From: Salinarimonas ramus
Lineage (GTDB): Bacteria > Pseudomonadota > Alphaproteobacteria > Rhizobiales > Beijerinckiaceae
Reading direction: 5' to 3'
DNA length: 64,000 nucleotides
Assembly (NCBI RefSeq): GCF_014645695.1
Contig: NZ_BMMF01000004.1
Coordinates: 317,261 to 381,260, forward strand
Shown here piece after piece: positions 16,791 through 24,673 of this stretch. Below the pieces are notes generated by a model. The model was not told the DNA's origin. It ran no database searches and saw only the letters and a list, made by a program, of their open reading frames with translations. The translations under genes and the position numbers were made by a program. Numbering within the stretch: position 1 is the first letter of the stretch; the number at the start of each line of letters is the position of its first letter.

Positions 16791-17636
16791 TCAGAACAGT
16801 CGCAGGACCGACTGGTCGCGCTGCGAGGCCAGCGCCAGGGCGGTCTGGGCGATCTGGTTGCGGGTGTTGAGCGAGGTGAGCTTGGCGCCCTCCTCGTTCA
16901 GGTCCGCGAGCGTCCAGTCGTCGGCGCCGGCCTGGAGGGTGTTGATCATGTTGGAGGTGAATTCCTGGCGCGCCGTGACGATGGCGTTGTTGGCGCCCAG
17001 GCGGCTCGCCTCGGAACGCAGCGTCGTGATGGCGGTGCGGATCGAGGTGAGGGCCGATGCGATGTTGGCGTTGCCGCCGGTCACCGTCGTGTCGGCGTTC
17101 GACCAGGAGCCGACGGCACCCGTCGTGACGCCGAGCGTGGCGGCGTTGAGCACCGTACCGCCGTTCACCGAGAGCGCCAGCGACGCCGTGGTGTCGCTCG
17201 CGTCGAAGCGGACGTTCAGCGTACCGCCGTTGAGCAGGTTGACGCCGCCGTAGCCCGAGTTCCGCATCAGGTCGTCGACCTGCCGGACCACCTCGTTGAA
17301 CTGCCTCTGCAGGGTGTTGCGCACCGCGCCGTCCTGCTCGGCAGCGGCCTGGTTCGCGAGACCCTGGGCGGTCTCGAAGAGCTTCTTCATGCCTTCGATG
17401 CCGTTCGTCGCCGCGGTGATCGTCCGCGTCGCCTGCTGCATCGAGTCCTGGAGGCCGGCGAGGTCGCCCGCACGATCGCGCAGACCGGCCGCCGAGAAGA
17501 AGGCGAGCGGGTTGTCGATGGCGGAGTTGACCTTGAGGCCGGTAGCGAGACGCTGCTCGGACTGGTTGGCGGCCCGCGTGGTCTGCTGGATGGTGAGCAG
17601 CGTGTTTCGGATGCCCGAGGAAAGCGCGATCTGCAT
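16791..17636 (-). CDS. Flagellin (copy 1)
   Basis: A 281-residue filament protein with the conserved D0/D1 ends: N-terminal TLLTIQQTTRAANQSEQRLATGLKVNSAIDNP and C-terminal LNTRNQIAQTALALASQRDQSVLRLF. The middle is short, as in rhizobial-type flagellins. A clean GGAG ribosome-binding site lies just before ATG 17636. It is almost identical to copy 2 (20566-21417) over the central and C-terminal parts. Ser/Thr-rich strands in the centre (for example ASDTTASLALSVNGGTV) offer many O-glycosylation sites. The gene is preceded by the terminator of the glycosyltransferase unit, so it probably has its own promoter in 17637-17760. Confidence 0.95.
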   Translation of the reverse strand: MQIALSSGIRNTLLTIQQTTRAANQSEQRLATGLKVNSAIDNPLAFFSAAGLRDRAGDLAGLQDSMQQATRTITAATNGIEGMKKLFETAQGLANQAAAEQDGAVRNTLQRQFNEVVRQVDDLMRNSGYGGVNLLNGGTLNVRFDASDTTASLALSVNGGTVLNAATLGVTTGAVGSWSNADTTVTGGNANIASALTSIRTAITTLRSEASRLGANNAIVTARQEFTSNMINTLQAGADDWTLADLNEEGAKLTSLNTRNQIAQTALALASQRDQSVLRLF

Positions 17637-17760
17637 GACGATCTCCTTCTGTGTCGTCGTTTGAAGGCTGTTCTGGCCCGTGGGCGGACATTGGCCCGAC
17701 ATCCGTAAAAGGCGGGTTCAAAAACGTGCCTAACGCGCGTTAATCCCTGGCCACGCAAAG

Positions 17761-17787
17761 AAAAAGGGCCCGCGACGAAGCGGACCC
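17761..17787 (-). terminator. Rho-independent terminator after the glycosyltransferase genes
   Basis: On the minus strand an 8-bp GC stem (17780-17787 with 17766-17773, one G-U pair) with a short loop is followed by five T residues (17765-17761). It separates the flagellin 2/glycosyltransferase unit from flagellin 1. Confidence 0.8.
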
Positions 17788-17835
17788 TCGCATTTGAGTG
17801 AACGATGTCTTGCGCCGATCTTCGACGCGTGGGCG

Positions 17836-19083
17836 TTACACCGAGATGCGCCGCATGGCGGCCGCGAGATCGATGACGAGATCGTCCGGATGGTCCTGCG
17901 GACCGCGCGTGCGGTTCATGCCGATATGGGCCGTGCGGCCGTCCCGGGCGCCGTCGTGGTCCGAGGCGCAGACGAGCTCGATGCCGTGGCGCTCGACGTC
18001 TATGACGTTGAGATAGATCGCGTAGATCTCGTCGGAGAGCACCGCGCGCTCCGCCCCCAGCAGCACCGCCTCGCGCAGGCTCGCATCCATGGCCGCGAGC
18101 GAGAGCAGCTCCTGCGCCGTGTGCTCGGAGATCGGCGAGGACGCGTAGGCGCGAAGCCGGCGATGCAGGTGCCAGGCCTTCTCCCAATTGCGCGCGCCGA
18201 GCTGCATGTGCACGGCGACGTGCATCCGGTCGAGCACGAAGGCCTCGAGCCGCTTCAACGTCTCGGACCAGTCCGCCTCGGGCTCGGCGTCGCGGGCGCG
18301 CCCGATCAGGTGCTCGAGCCCGCCGCGATACATGTCCCAGCCGATTGCCGCCTCGCTGTTGCCCTGGTGCTTGCCGTGGCGCGAGATGCCGGTGACGATG
18401 GCGTGCGGCCGATCCGTGAACATGACCCGCCCCGCCTCCACGGCGCGGGCGAGGGTCACGAAGAAGTGGTAGGCCGTGCTCTCGGCGGGGCCGATGATCT
18501 CCGGCACGAGGTCGGCGCGGATGGCGAAGATCTCGGGGAAGATGCGCCTGGTCAGGACGAGGTCGGCGGCTGCGCGGAAATCGCCCTGCGCGATCGTGAG
18601 CGGCCCGTCGAGCTGGTAGGCCGTGCCCAGGATCTTGTTGCGCTCGCGCTCGTTCATCACGAACCACGGCGCCTGGATCATCACGAGGCTCGGATCGGCG
18701 TCGAAGAGCGCCGGGTAGGCGGCGACGCTCTCGGGGATGAGCAGGTCGTCGTCGCCGGTCGTGACGATGAAGCGGCCCTTGGCGTGGCGATGCCCGTAGA
18801 GGAAGTTGCCGAGATAGCCGAGGTTCTTCGGCTGCACGATGCAGCGCACCCGCGGGCTGCGCGCCTGCCAGCGCTCGATCACCGCCCGGGTCTCGGCGCC
18901 CGACGCGTTGTCGCAGACCAGGATCTCGTAATCGAGCCCGGCCTCGTCGAACTGCGTGACGTGGTGCTTCAGGCAGGTCTCGAGATACGTCGGCCGCTGG
19001 TAGGTGGGCAGGAGGATGGTCACGTCGGGGCGCGCGCCGCCGGCGCTCGCCTCCGATGCGGTCTGCATCTCGCGCTTGCTCAT
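17836..19083 (-). CDS. Family 2 (GT-A) glycosyltransferase, candidate flagellin glycosyltransferase
   Basis: A 415-residue cytosolic GT2 enzyme. Residues 20-120 form the nucleotide-sugar-binding domain: VTILLPTYQRPTYLETCL, ILVCDNASGAETRAVI and the metal-binding GDDD (Asp111-113). The C-terminal half (about 230-415) is helical and unlike standard polysaccharide synthases; no membrane segment is present. Position between two flagellin genes and 22 bp after a GT60-like GlcNAc-transferase gene points to flagellin modification, perhaps adding a second sugar. This is inference from context; the sugar donor cannot be read from the sequence. Confidence 0.8.
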   Translation of the reverse strand: MSKREMQTASEASAGGARPDVTILLPTYQRPTYLETCLKHHVTQFDEAGLDYEILVCDNASGAETRAVIERWQARSPRVRCIVQPKNLGYLGNFLYGHRHAKGRFIVTTGDDDLLIPESVAAYPALFDADPSLVMIQAPWFVMNERERNKILGTAYQLDGPLTIAQGDFRAAADLVLTRRIFPEIFAIRADLVPEIIGPAESTAYHFFVTLARAVEAGRVMFTDRPHAIVTGISRHGKHQGNSEAAIGWDMYRGGLEHLIGRARDAEPEADWSETLKRLEAFVLDRMHVAVHMQLGARNWEKAWHLHRRLRAYASSPISEHTAQELLSLAAMDASLREAVLLGAERAVLSDEIYAIYLNVIDVERHGIELVCASDHDGARDGRTAHIGMNRTRGPQDHPDDLVIDLAAAMRRISV

Positions 19084-19105
19084 CGCCTCGCCCCTTCCCG
19101 GCGCC

Positions 19106-20527
19106 TCAGCCCGCGGCGGCGGCGCCGCCGGAGAGGCCGCTCTGCATGTCGTCGATCGTGTTGAGGAGGTGCACCGTCCACGACAGCTTCGCGAGCTCGC
19201 AGGCGAGCGCGTAGCGCTCCCAGCTCGAGAAGTCCGCGACGAGCTTCGCGCGGTCCGGCGCGTAGACGGCGCCGACCTTCTTGCCGGCGCGCAGGTGGCG
19301 CTGCCGATCGAGCTCGATCAGGAGGCTCGCCAGCTCCTCCGCGAGCTGGGGCACCTCCCAGCCGGAGAGTGCCTCGCGCAGCCGCATCTCCTCGGGCTCG
19401 ACGAGCGCCGGGCGCACCTTTGCCGGATCGTCGAGCACGGGGACCGAGAAGCTCGCGATGTCGTCGATGTCCGGGATGAAGCGGGCCCGGGCGCAATCCA
19501 CCGTGATGCGCTTGTAGCGGAAGTCGATGCCGGTCCAGGCCTCGTACTCCGCCAGCGTGCGCTCGGTACCGAGGTCGAACAGGTCGAGATCGACGAGAAT
19601 CGGTTGGTCGAGCACGGTGGTGTGCCCGGTCATGTGGTTGAAGCGGTGGAAAGCGCGGGTCGTCCACTCGGTGTTGCGGTTCTGGAATCCGAGATCGGCC
19701 ATGTCGCCGCGCTTGACCCGGTTGTCGCGCTTGTATTGGTGCCAGACGGAACGGCGCGGGGCGGCATAGATGTCCCAGCCGTGCGTGAAGGCGCGCAGCG
19801 CGTAGGTCACCTCCTCGGTGGAGAAGGCGGCGTAGGGGTCGTAAGGCAGCTCGGCGATCAGCCGGCCCGGCGCGAACAGCGCGCCCGCGAGCAGGAAGGG
19901 CATGCGCACGTAGCGCTCGAGCGCCTTGGGGAGCCACAGGCCCGTGAAGCGCAGGGCGCCGCTCTGCTCGAAGCCGTCGGTGCGCAGCACGCCGGGATAG
20001 AGGTCGGAGAGCGTGTCGCCCGGCGTCAGGTAGGGCGGCGGCGCGGAGGCGAGGATCGCCTTGTCGCTCGGACAGGCGTCGAGGTCGGCGATCAGGATCT
20101 CGTCCCAGCCGGGCTCGAACTTCATGTGCGAATCGATCTGGAGGTAGTAGGCCTCGCCCCGCCAGAGCGCTTGCGCCAGGAAGCGCGCCCAGCAGACGCC
20201 GAGCCCGTCGCGCCAGTCGAAGCGCATCTCGCGCACCTGGCCGCGCCGCGCGGGCTGCAGCGCGAAGAACGCCTCGTCCTCGACGGGATCGTGCTGCCAG
20301 ATCAGGCCGACGCTGACGCGCTCGGGGTGCGTCGCCTTCTCGAAGAGATCGACGAGCGTCTTCTGGCATTCCGGGTCGCGGAAGGCGGCGACGGAGACGA
20401 AGATGCGCCCCTCGCCCCAGCCCTCGGGAAAGACCTCCGGATCGTCGGCGGCACGCAGGGCGCGCGCCGCCTCGTACTGCGCCTGGAGCTGGGGATCGTC
20501 GAGCGGGTGGGCGAGCGCGAGCGACAT
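19106..20527 (-). CDS. Skp1-type (GT60-like) polypeptide GlcNAc-transferase
   Basis: A 473-residue protein whose N-terminal half matches the GlcNAc family (pfam GlcNAc, GT60) known from the cytosolic Skp1 O-GlcNAc-transferase. It has IFVSVAAFRDPECQKTLVDLF (42-62), VGLIWQHDP and the metal-binding QIDSHMKFEPGWD block with DSH at 132-134. Enzymes of this family transfer GlcNAc to hydroxyl groups of proteins. ATG 20527 is chosen from a GGAGATC site upstream; the frame extends further through the flagellin gene but only as a shadow. Located 38 bp after flagellin copy 2, it is a good candidate to initiate O-glycosylation of flagellin Ser/Thr residues. Confidence 0.85.
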   Translation of the reverse strand: MSLALAHPLDDPQLQAQYEAARALRAADDPEVFPEGWGEGRIFVSVAAFRDPECQKTLVDLFEKATHPERVSVGLIWQHDPVEDEAFFALQPARRGQVREMRFDWRDGLGVCWARFLAQALWRGEAYYLQIDSHMKFEPGWDEILIADLDACPSDKAILASAPPPYLTPGDTLSDLYPGVLRTDGFEQSGALRFTGLWLPKALERYVRMPFLLAGALFAPGRLIAELPYDPYAAFSTEEVTYALRAFTHGWDIYAAPRRSVWHQYKRDNRVKRGDMADLGFQNRNTEWTTRAFHRFNHMTGHTTVLDQPILVDLDLFDLGTERTLAEYEAWTGIDFRYKRITVDCARARFIPDIDDIASFSVPVLDDPAKVRPALVEPEEMRLREALSGWEVPQLAEELASLLIELDRQRHLRAGKKVGAVYAPDRAKLVADFSSWERYALACELAKLSWTVHLLNTIDDMQSGLSGGAAAAG

Positions 20528-20565
20528 CGTGCGGATCTCCTTCGTCTCGCTCCGGGGCCGACGGA

Positions 20566-21417
20566 TCAGCCGAACAGCCGCAGGACCGACTGGTCGCGCT
20601 GCGAGGCCAGCGACAAGGCCGTCTGGGCGATCTGGTTGCGGGTGTTGAGCGAGGTGAGCTTCGCGCCCTCCTCGTTCAGGTCCGCGAGCGTCCAGTCGTC
20701 GGCGCCGGCGCGCAGCGTGTTGATCATGTTCTCGGTGAATTCCTGACGCGTCGTGATGATCGCGTTGTTGGCACCGAGCCGGCTCGCCTCGGAGCGCAGC
20801 GTCGTGATCGCCGTGCGGATCGAGGTGAGCGCCGACGCGATGTTGGCGTTGCCACCGGTCACCGTCGTGTCGGCGTTCGACCAGGAGCCGACGGCACCCG
20901 TCGTGACGCCCAGCGTCGCCGCGTTGAGCACCGTGCCGCCGTTGACCGTCAGCGCCAGCGACGCCGTCGTGTCGTTGCCATCGAAGCGGACGTTCAGCGT
21001 ACCGCCGTTGAGCAGGTTGACGCCGCCGTAGCCCGAGTTCCGCATCAGGTCGTCGACCTGGCGGATGATCTCGTTGAACTGCCTCTGGAGCGTATTGCGC
21101 ACCGCGCCGTCCTGCTCGGCGGCGGCCTGGTTCGCGAGACCCTGCGCCGTCTCGAAGAGCTTCTTCATGCCCTCGATGCCGGAATTCGCGGCCGCGATCG
21201 TCCGGGTCGCCTGCTGCATGGAATCCTGCAGGCCGGAGAGATCGTTGGAGCGATCGCGCAGACCCGCCGCCGTGAAGAAGGCGAGCGGATTGTCGATGGC
21301 GGAATTCACCTTGAGGCCGGTCGCGAGCCGCTGCTCGGCCATGGTGGCGGACCGCGTGGTTCGCTGAATGGTCAGCAGGGTGTCGCGGATACCCGCGGAC
21401 AGAGCAACTTGAGACAT
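20566..21417 (-). CDS. Flagellin (copy 2)
   Basis: A 283-residue flagellin with the same conserved ends and short middle as copy 1. Differences are concentrated in the first 70 residues (ATMAEQRL versus ANQSEQRL, FFTAAGLRDRSNDLSG versus FFSAAGLRDRAGDLAG) and scattered single changes later; much of residues 75-230 is identical. It is the first gene of the unit flagellin 2, GT60-like transferase, GT2. The 130 bp upstream are AT-rich relative to the region and probably hold its promoter; no sigma54 element is evident there. Confidence 0.95.
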   Translation of the reverse strand: MSQVALSAGIRDTLLTIQRTTRSATMAEQRLATGLKVNSAIDNPLAFFTAAGLRDRSNDLSGLQDSMQQATRTIAAANSGIEGMKKLFETAQGLANQAAAEQDGAVRNTLQRQFNEIIRQVDDLMRNSGYGGVNLLNGGTLNVRFDGNDTTASLALTVNGGTVLNAATLGVTTGAVGSWSNADTTVTGGNANIASALTSIRTAITTLRSEASRLGANNAIITTRQEFTENMINTLRAGADDWTLADLNEEGAKLTSLNTRNQIAQTALSLASQRDQSVLRLFG

Positions 21418-21547
21418 CGGCGTACCTCAACGACGCGCATGAAGCGATATGCGTTAAGGTTGACCGAACTGGTAAATATTTCGTTGTCCGCCCGGAATGA
21501 TTCACCATTTCCGTTCATCACGACCGAGGTTTCGCCTCCGGTCGCCC

Positions 21548-22123
21548 TCACCCGCAGAACGAGCGGGCGTTGGGCGTCCACGCGCCCATGCCGCTCGAGA
21601 CCATGTGACGGATCACGGCGCAGACGTAGCGCTTCTGCGCCGGCGTGTTGCGCGGACCCGCATGATAGCGCGCCACCGCGAGGGTCCAGGAGCCGTGCCG
21701 GGCGCGCAGCTGCTTGAGGAAGAGCGCCGCGTAGGTGACGTTCTTCTCCGGGTCGAGCATGTCGGCGACGGTGTCGAATTCCTGCCCGTGCCAATAATGG
21801 TTGATCTGCATGCAGCCGAGGTCGATCAGCTTCACGCCGGCGGCGCGCTCGCGCTCGAACTCCGCCAGCGCCTCCGCCCGGCTCGTGCCGAAGAAGGAGC
21901 GTCCCGCGATGTTGAGGGCGTAGGGGTGCAGGGTGCCGCGCCGGCCGGTCTCGGTGAGGCCCACCGCGAAGAGCACGGCGAGCGGCACGTCGTGCGCCGC
22001 CGCGGCGCGGATCATCTCCGCCTCGCAGATGTTCTCCTCCGCTCGCGCGGGGGAGACGTCAGAGATAGACCCCGCCGTCAGCGTCGCCGCCGCGACGAGA
22101 ATGAGAAGCGCTCTGCGCATCAT
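21548..22123 (-). CDS. SLT-domain lytic transglycosylase associated with flagella
   Basis: A 191-residue exported protein: signal peptide of about 28 residues, then an SLT-like domain with GLTETGRRG (catalytic Glu), LGCMQINHYWH and VARYHAGP. It should open the peptidoglycan layer for rod passage, which fits because the nearby rod-binding protein lacks a muramidase domain. It starts inside the 3' end of fliK (65-bp overlap, different frame) and ends the fliF-fliH-motB-motC-fliK unit. ATG at 22123 and 22120 are both possible. Confidence 0.85.
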   Translation of the reverse strand: MMRRALLILVAAATLTAGSISDVSPARAEENICEAEMIRAAAAHDVPLAVLFAVGLTETGRRGTLHPYALNIAGRSFFGTSRAEALAEFERERAAGVKLIDLGCMQINHYWHGQEFDTVADMLDPEKNVTYAALFLKQLRARHGSWTLAVARYHAGPRNTPAQKRYVCAVIRHMVSSGMGAWTPNARSFCG

Positions 22124-23357
22124 CGTCGGATCTCCTCTCCAGCGTGAAATCGCGGCCGGTCTGGCGACCGCCCTCCCCGCGCGCCTGGCCGTCGCCGCCG
22201 GCCTGACCGTTCGCTTGACCGTTCGAGTGGCCGTTCGCCTGGTTGCCGGTCTGGCCGGACGCATCGCCGCCCGCCTGGGCCTGCGCCGCCGCACGGGGCG
22301 CGTCGGCGGTGTGGATCGCGACCACCTCGCCGGCGAGGCCCGAGCGGCGCACGGCGTCGACGATGAGCTTCTCGTCGGCGCGCAGCATCGCCGCCGCCTT
22401 CGAATCGGCCGCTGTGATCTCCATGGCGACGCCGTCCGCCGTCATGCGCAGCGCGATCGTCACCGTGCCGAGCGAGATCGGCTGCAGCTGGACGGTGAGC
22501 ACCTTCACGGGCCGTGCCGCGAGGCTCGCATGCGCGCCGGTGGTGGCGAGATCAGGGGAGAAGGCGAGGGTCGCCCGCCCGCTGCCGTCCGTGCGGCCGT
22601 CGCCGAGCAGGCTCGTCGCGCCGTCGACGACGGCCGCGAGGTTGGCGGCGCCGAGTGCCGGCGGCAGGTGGGTCGCCTGCGACACCACCGTCGCCTTGAG
22701 CGCCATGCCGACGCTCGGCTCGGCCTTGGTCGCGAGGAAGACGTCCTGCCGCTCTGGGAAGAGGGCGCGGGCGCGCGAGACGGGAACGTCGGCAGCATCG
22801 GCCGCAGCACCGTCCGCGTCGCCGGTAGCCGGGCCCGCCTGGGGAACCGCCGGTCGCGGCACGTCCGCCGTGTCGCGCACGACGCGACCCTGCGCGGAAC
22901 GGGCGTCCTTCGTGCCGATGCCCGCGAGGGCGGCGAGCAGGCTCGCGGGATCGCGCGAGGCATCCTGCGTCTCCGCGGACGTATCGTCGGCGGGCTCGCC
23001 CTCGAGGTCGAGCTCTCCCTCGGCGAGGACCCTCCCCTCGCCCGTCGGATTCGCCTGCCCCTGGAGCGCCAACGCGCCGGGGCGGATCGGCAACGAGGCC
23101 GTCTGGCCCAGCAGGAGCGAGCGCAGGCGCCCCTCGCCGGTGTCGCCGGACGCGCCGTCTTGTGCGTTGCCGCTGGTCGGGTCGCCGGACGGCCTGCGGC
23201 CGTCCTCGCCGCCAGCGATGCCCTTGCGCCCGGCGAGGCCGTCGAGGGCCTTCCCGAACAGCGCACCGAGGCCGCCGGCGTCGCCGCCCGCCTTGCCGCC
23301 GCCGCGCTCGCCGCCGCCGCGGGTCTGGACCAGGGCCGAGAGGTCTGCGGGGATCAT
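22059..23357 (-). CDS. fliK: Flagellar hook-length control protein FliK (MotD-type)
   Basis: A 432-residue Ala/Gly-rich protein of low complexity. Only the C-terminal domain is conserved: VKVLTVQLQPISLGTVTIALRMTADGVAMEITA, then ADEKLIVDAVRRSGL, which is the FliK type-III substrate-switch domain. Near residues 375-395 an Asn/Gly-rich tract repeats NGQAN-like units. In rhizobia this gene was first named motD and lies after motC, as here. It overlaps motC by 4 bp and the transglycosylase gene by 65 bp. Confidence 0.85.
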   Translation of the reverse strand: MIPADLSALVQTRGGGERGGGKAGGDAGGLGALFGKALDGLAGRKGIAGGEDGRRPSGDPTSGNAQDGASGDTGEGRLRSLLLGQTASLPIRPGALALQGQANPTGEGRVLAEGELDLEGEPADDTSAETQDASRDPASLLAALAGIGTKDARSAQGRVVRDTADVPRPAVPQAGPATGDADGAAADAADVPVSRARALFPERQDVFLATKAEPSVGMALKATVVSQATHLPPALGAANLAAVVDGATSLLGDGRTDGSGRATLAFSPDLATTGAHASLAARPVKVLTVQLQPISLGTVTIALRMTADGVAMEITAADSKAAAMLRADEKLIVDAVRRSGLAGEVVAIHTADAPRAAAQAQAGGDASGQTGNQANGHSNGQANGQAGGDGQARGEGGRQTGRDFTLERRSDDDAQSASHSRRGGDADGGVYL

Positions 23358-24673
23358 CGACGGGCCTCCATGAGGATGAGGTCGATCTCGGCGAGCGCCG
23401 CGTTCGCACGGCGCATCACGGGGGTCGGATCGGGGGGCGTGAAGGCGGGAGCGGGGTCGGCCACGGGTTCGGTGTCGATGTCGGCCTCGGCCACCTCCGC
23501 CGCGGGCACCGCAGCTTCGGCGTCCTCCTCGGCGATCTCCGGCGCGATCTCCCGCACGGGTTCGGGCGCGGCGAGGGCGATGGGCGCGCCGATCTGCATA
23601 GCGACGTCGAGAACGACCTCGAGCAGCAGCACGTCGGGCTCCGGCAGGCGCTCGGGGTCGATGTCGACGAGGCTGTCGGCGGCCAGCCCGAAGCGGTCCG
23701 TCGTCACCTGCGAGGCGGCGGCGTAGAAGGTCGCGCGCTCCTCCTCGTCGGACCCGCCGGCGGAGAGCTCGTGCGCCAGCGTCGCGGCGCGCCGCGCCAC
23801 CTCGGAGCGACCGTGCACGAGGGAATGGCGGGCGAAGAACAGGTAGAGGTCGCGCCGGCTGTCGCCGTCGAAGCGCGAGAGCATGGTCTCGAGCCGAGCG
23901 AAGCGATCGAGATCGCCGCCGAAATCGAGCGCCGTGAGCAGGCTCGCGAAGCGCTGGCGGAAATTGCCCGCGTAGATCGAGTGCCGGAAGCGCGTGAGAT
24001 ATTGCACCGCGAGGTGCTCCAGCCGCTCGATCTCCCCGCTCTGGCCCGCGACGAAGACCTCGCGGCGAAGCGCCGCCTCCTCGATGAGGGTGCCCGGCGC
24101 GAGGAGACGCGCGACGGCGAGGAGGCGCATGGATTCGCCGGGATCGTCGCGCACGGCGAGCGCGGATTGCGCCAGCGCGAGCTGTGCGCCGAGCATGCCG
24201 CCGACGGCGAGCGGATCGGCCTCGCGCCAGGCCTCCCGCGCCTCGGTCTCGCGGCCCTGGAGGAAGGCGAGCGCGCCCTGCGCCAGGGTGCGCGGCGTGC
24301 CGAACTCGGCCCCGCTCGCGAGGATCGACGCGAGGCTCTGCGGCGGGCCGCCGCCGAGGACGAAGGCGATCGCGGCTTCGGCGTTCCGACGATCGGCCCA
24401 GGCGCTCGGGGGCGCCGCCGCGAACCGCGCGGCGATGTGGGCGATGAGCCCGCGCTGCGCCCGGTGCGCGTCGACGTCGCCCTCCGCCACCCGCTCCTGC
24501 AGCGCCTGGAGCGTGCGGACGAGTGCGTAGGGCTCGGGCGCGGCGGGGATCGCGGGCGCGGCTTGCGCCGGCGGGGTCGAGGGCGGATCGGTGACCGCCC
24601 CCGCAGGCCCGGGCGCGAGCCCGAGCGCGACGCCCGCGGCGAGGGCGAGGAGGAAGGGCGCCTTGGCGGTCAC
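23354..24673 (-). CDS. motC: Chemotaxis/motility protein MotC
   Basis: A 439-residue periplasmic protein with a signal peptide (LALAAGVALGLAPGPAGA). Its helical repeat body includes LVRTLQALQERVAEGD, AGNFRQRFASLLTALDF and FFARHSLVHGRSEVARRAA, as in rhizobial MotC. MotC acts with MotB in the periplasm and is needed for motor rotation in rhizobia. The C-terminal part has an acidic Ala/Pro-rich stretch. It overlaps motB and fliK by 4 bp each (ATGA), showing tight translational coupling. Confidence 0.9.
   Translation of the reverse strand: MTAKAPFLLALAAGVALGLAPGPAGAVTDPPSTPPAQAAPAIPAAPEPYALVRTLQALQERVAEGDVDAHRAQRGLIAHIAARFAAAPPSAWADRRNAEAAIAFVLGGGPPQSLASILASGAEFGTPRTLAQGALAFLQGRETEAREAWREADPLAVGGMLGAQLALAQSALAVRDDPGESMRLLAVARLLAPGTLIEEAALRREVFVAGQSGEIERLEHLAVQYLTRFRHSIYAGNFRQRFASLLTALDFGGDLDRFARLETMLSRFDGDSRRDLYLFFARHSLVHGRSEVARRAATLAHELSAGGSDEEERATFYAAASQVTTDRFGLAADSLVDIDPERLPEPDVLLLEVVLDVAMQIGAPIALAAPEPVREIAPEIAEEDAEAAVPAAEVAEADIDTEPVADPAPAFTPPDPTPVMRRANAALAEIDLILMEARR

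Noticed and set aside
17717-17731. GGCACG-containing sigma54-like element upstream of flagellin 1
   Set aside because: The distance between the GG and the -12 GA is 9 bp rather than 10 and the -12 GC is absent.
19106-21508. 800-codon frame joining the GT60-like gene to sequence within flagellin 2
   Set aside because: The upstream 320 codons overlap flagellin 2 in another frame and lack any pattern; ATG 20527 with a good ribosome-binding site starts the real gene.
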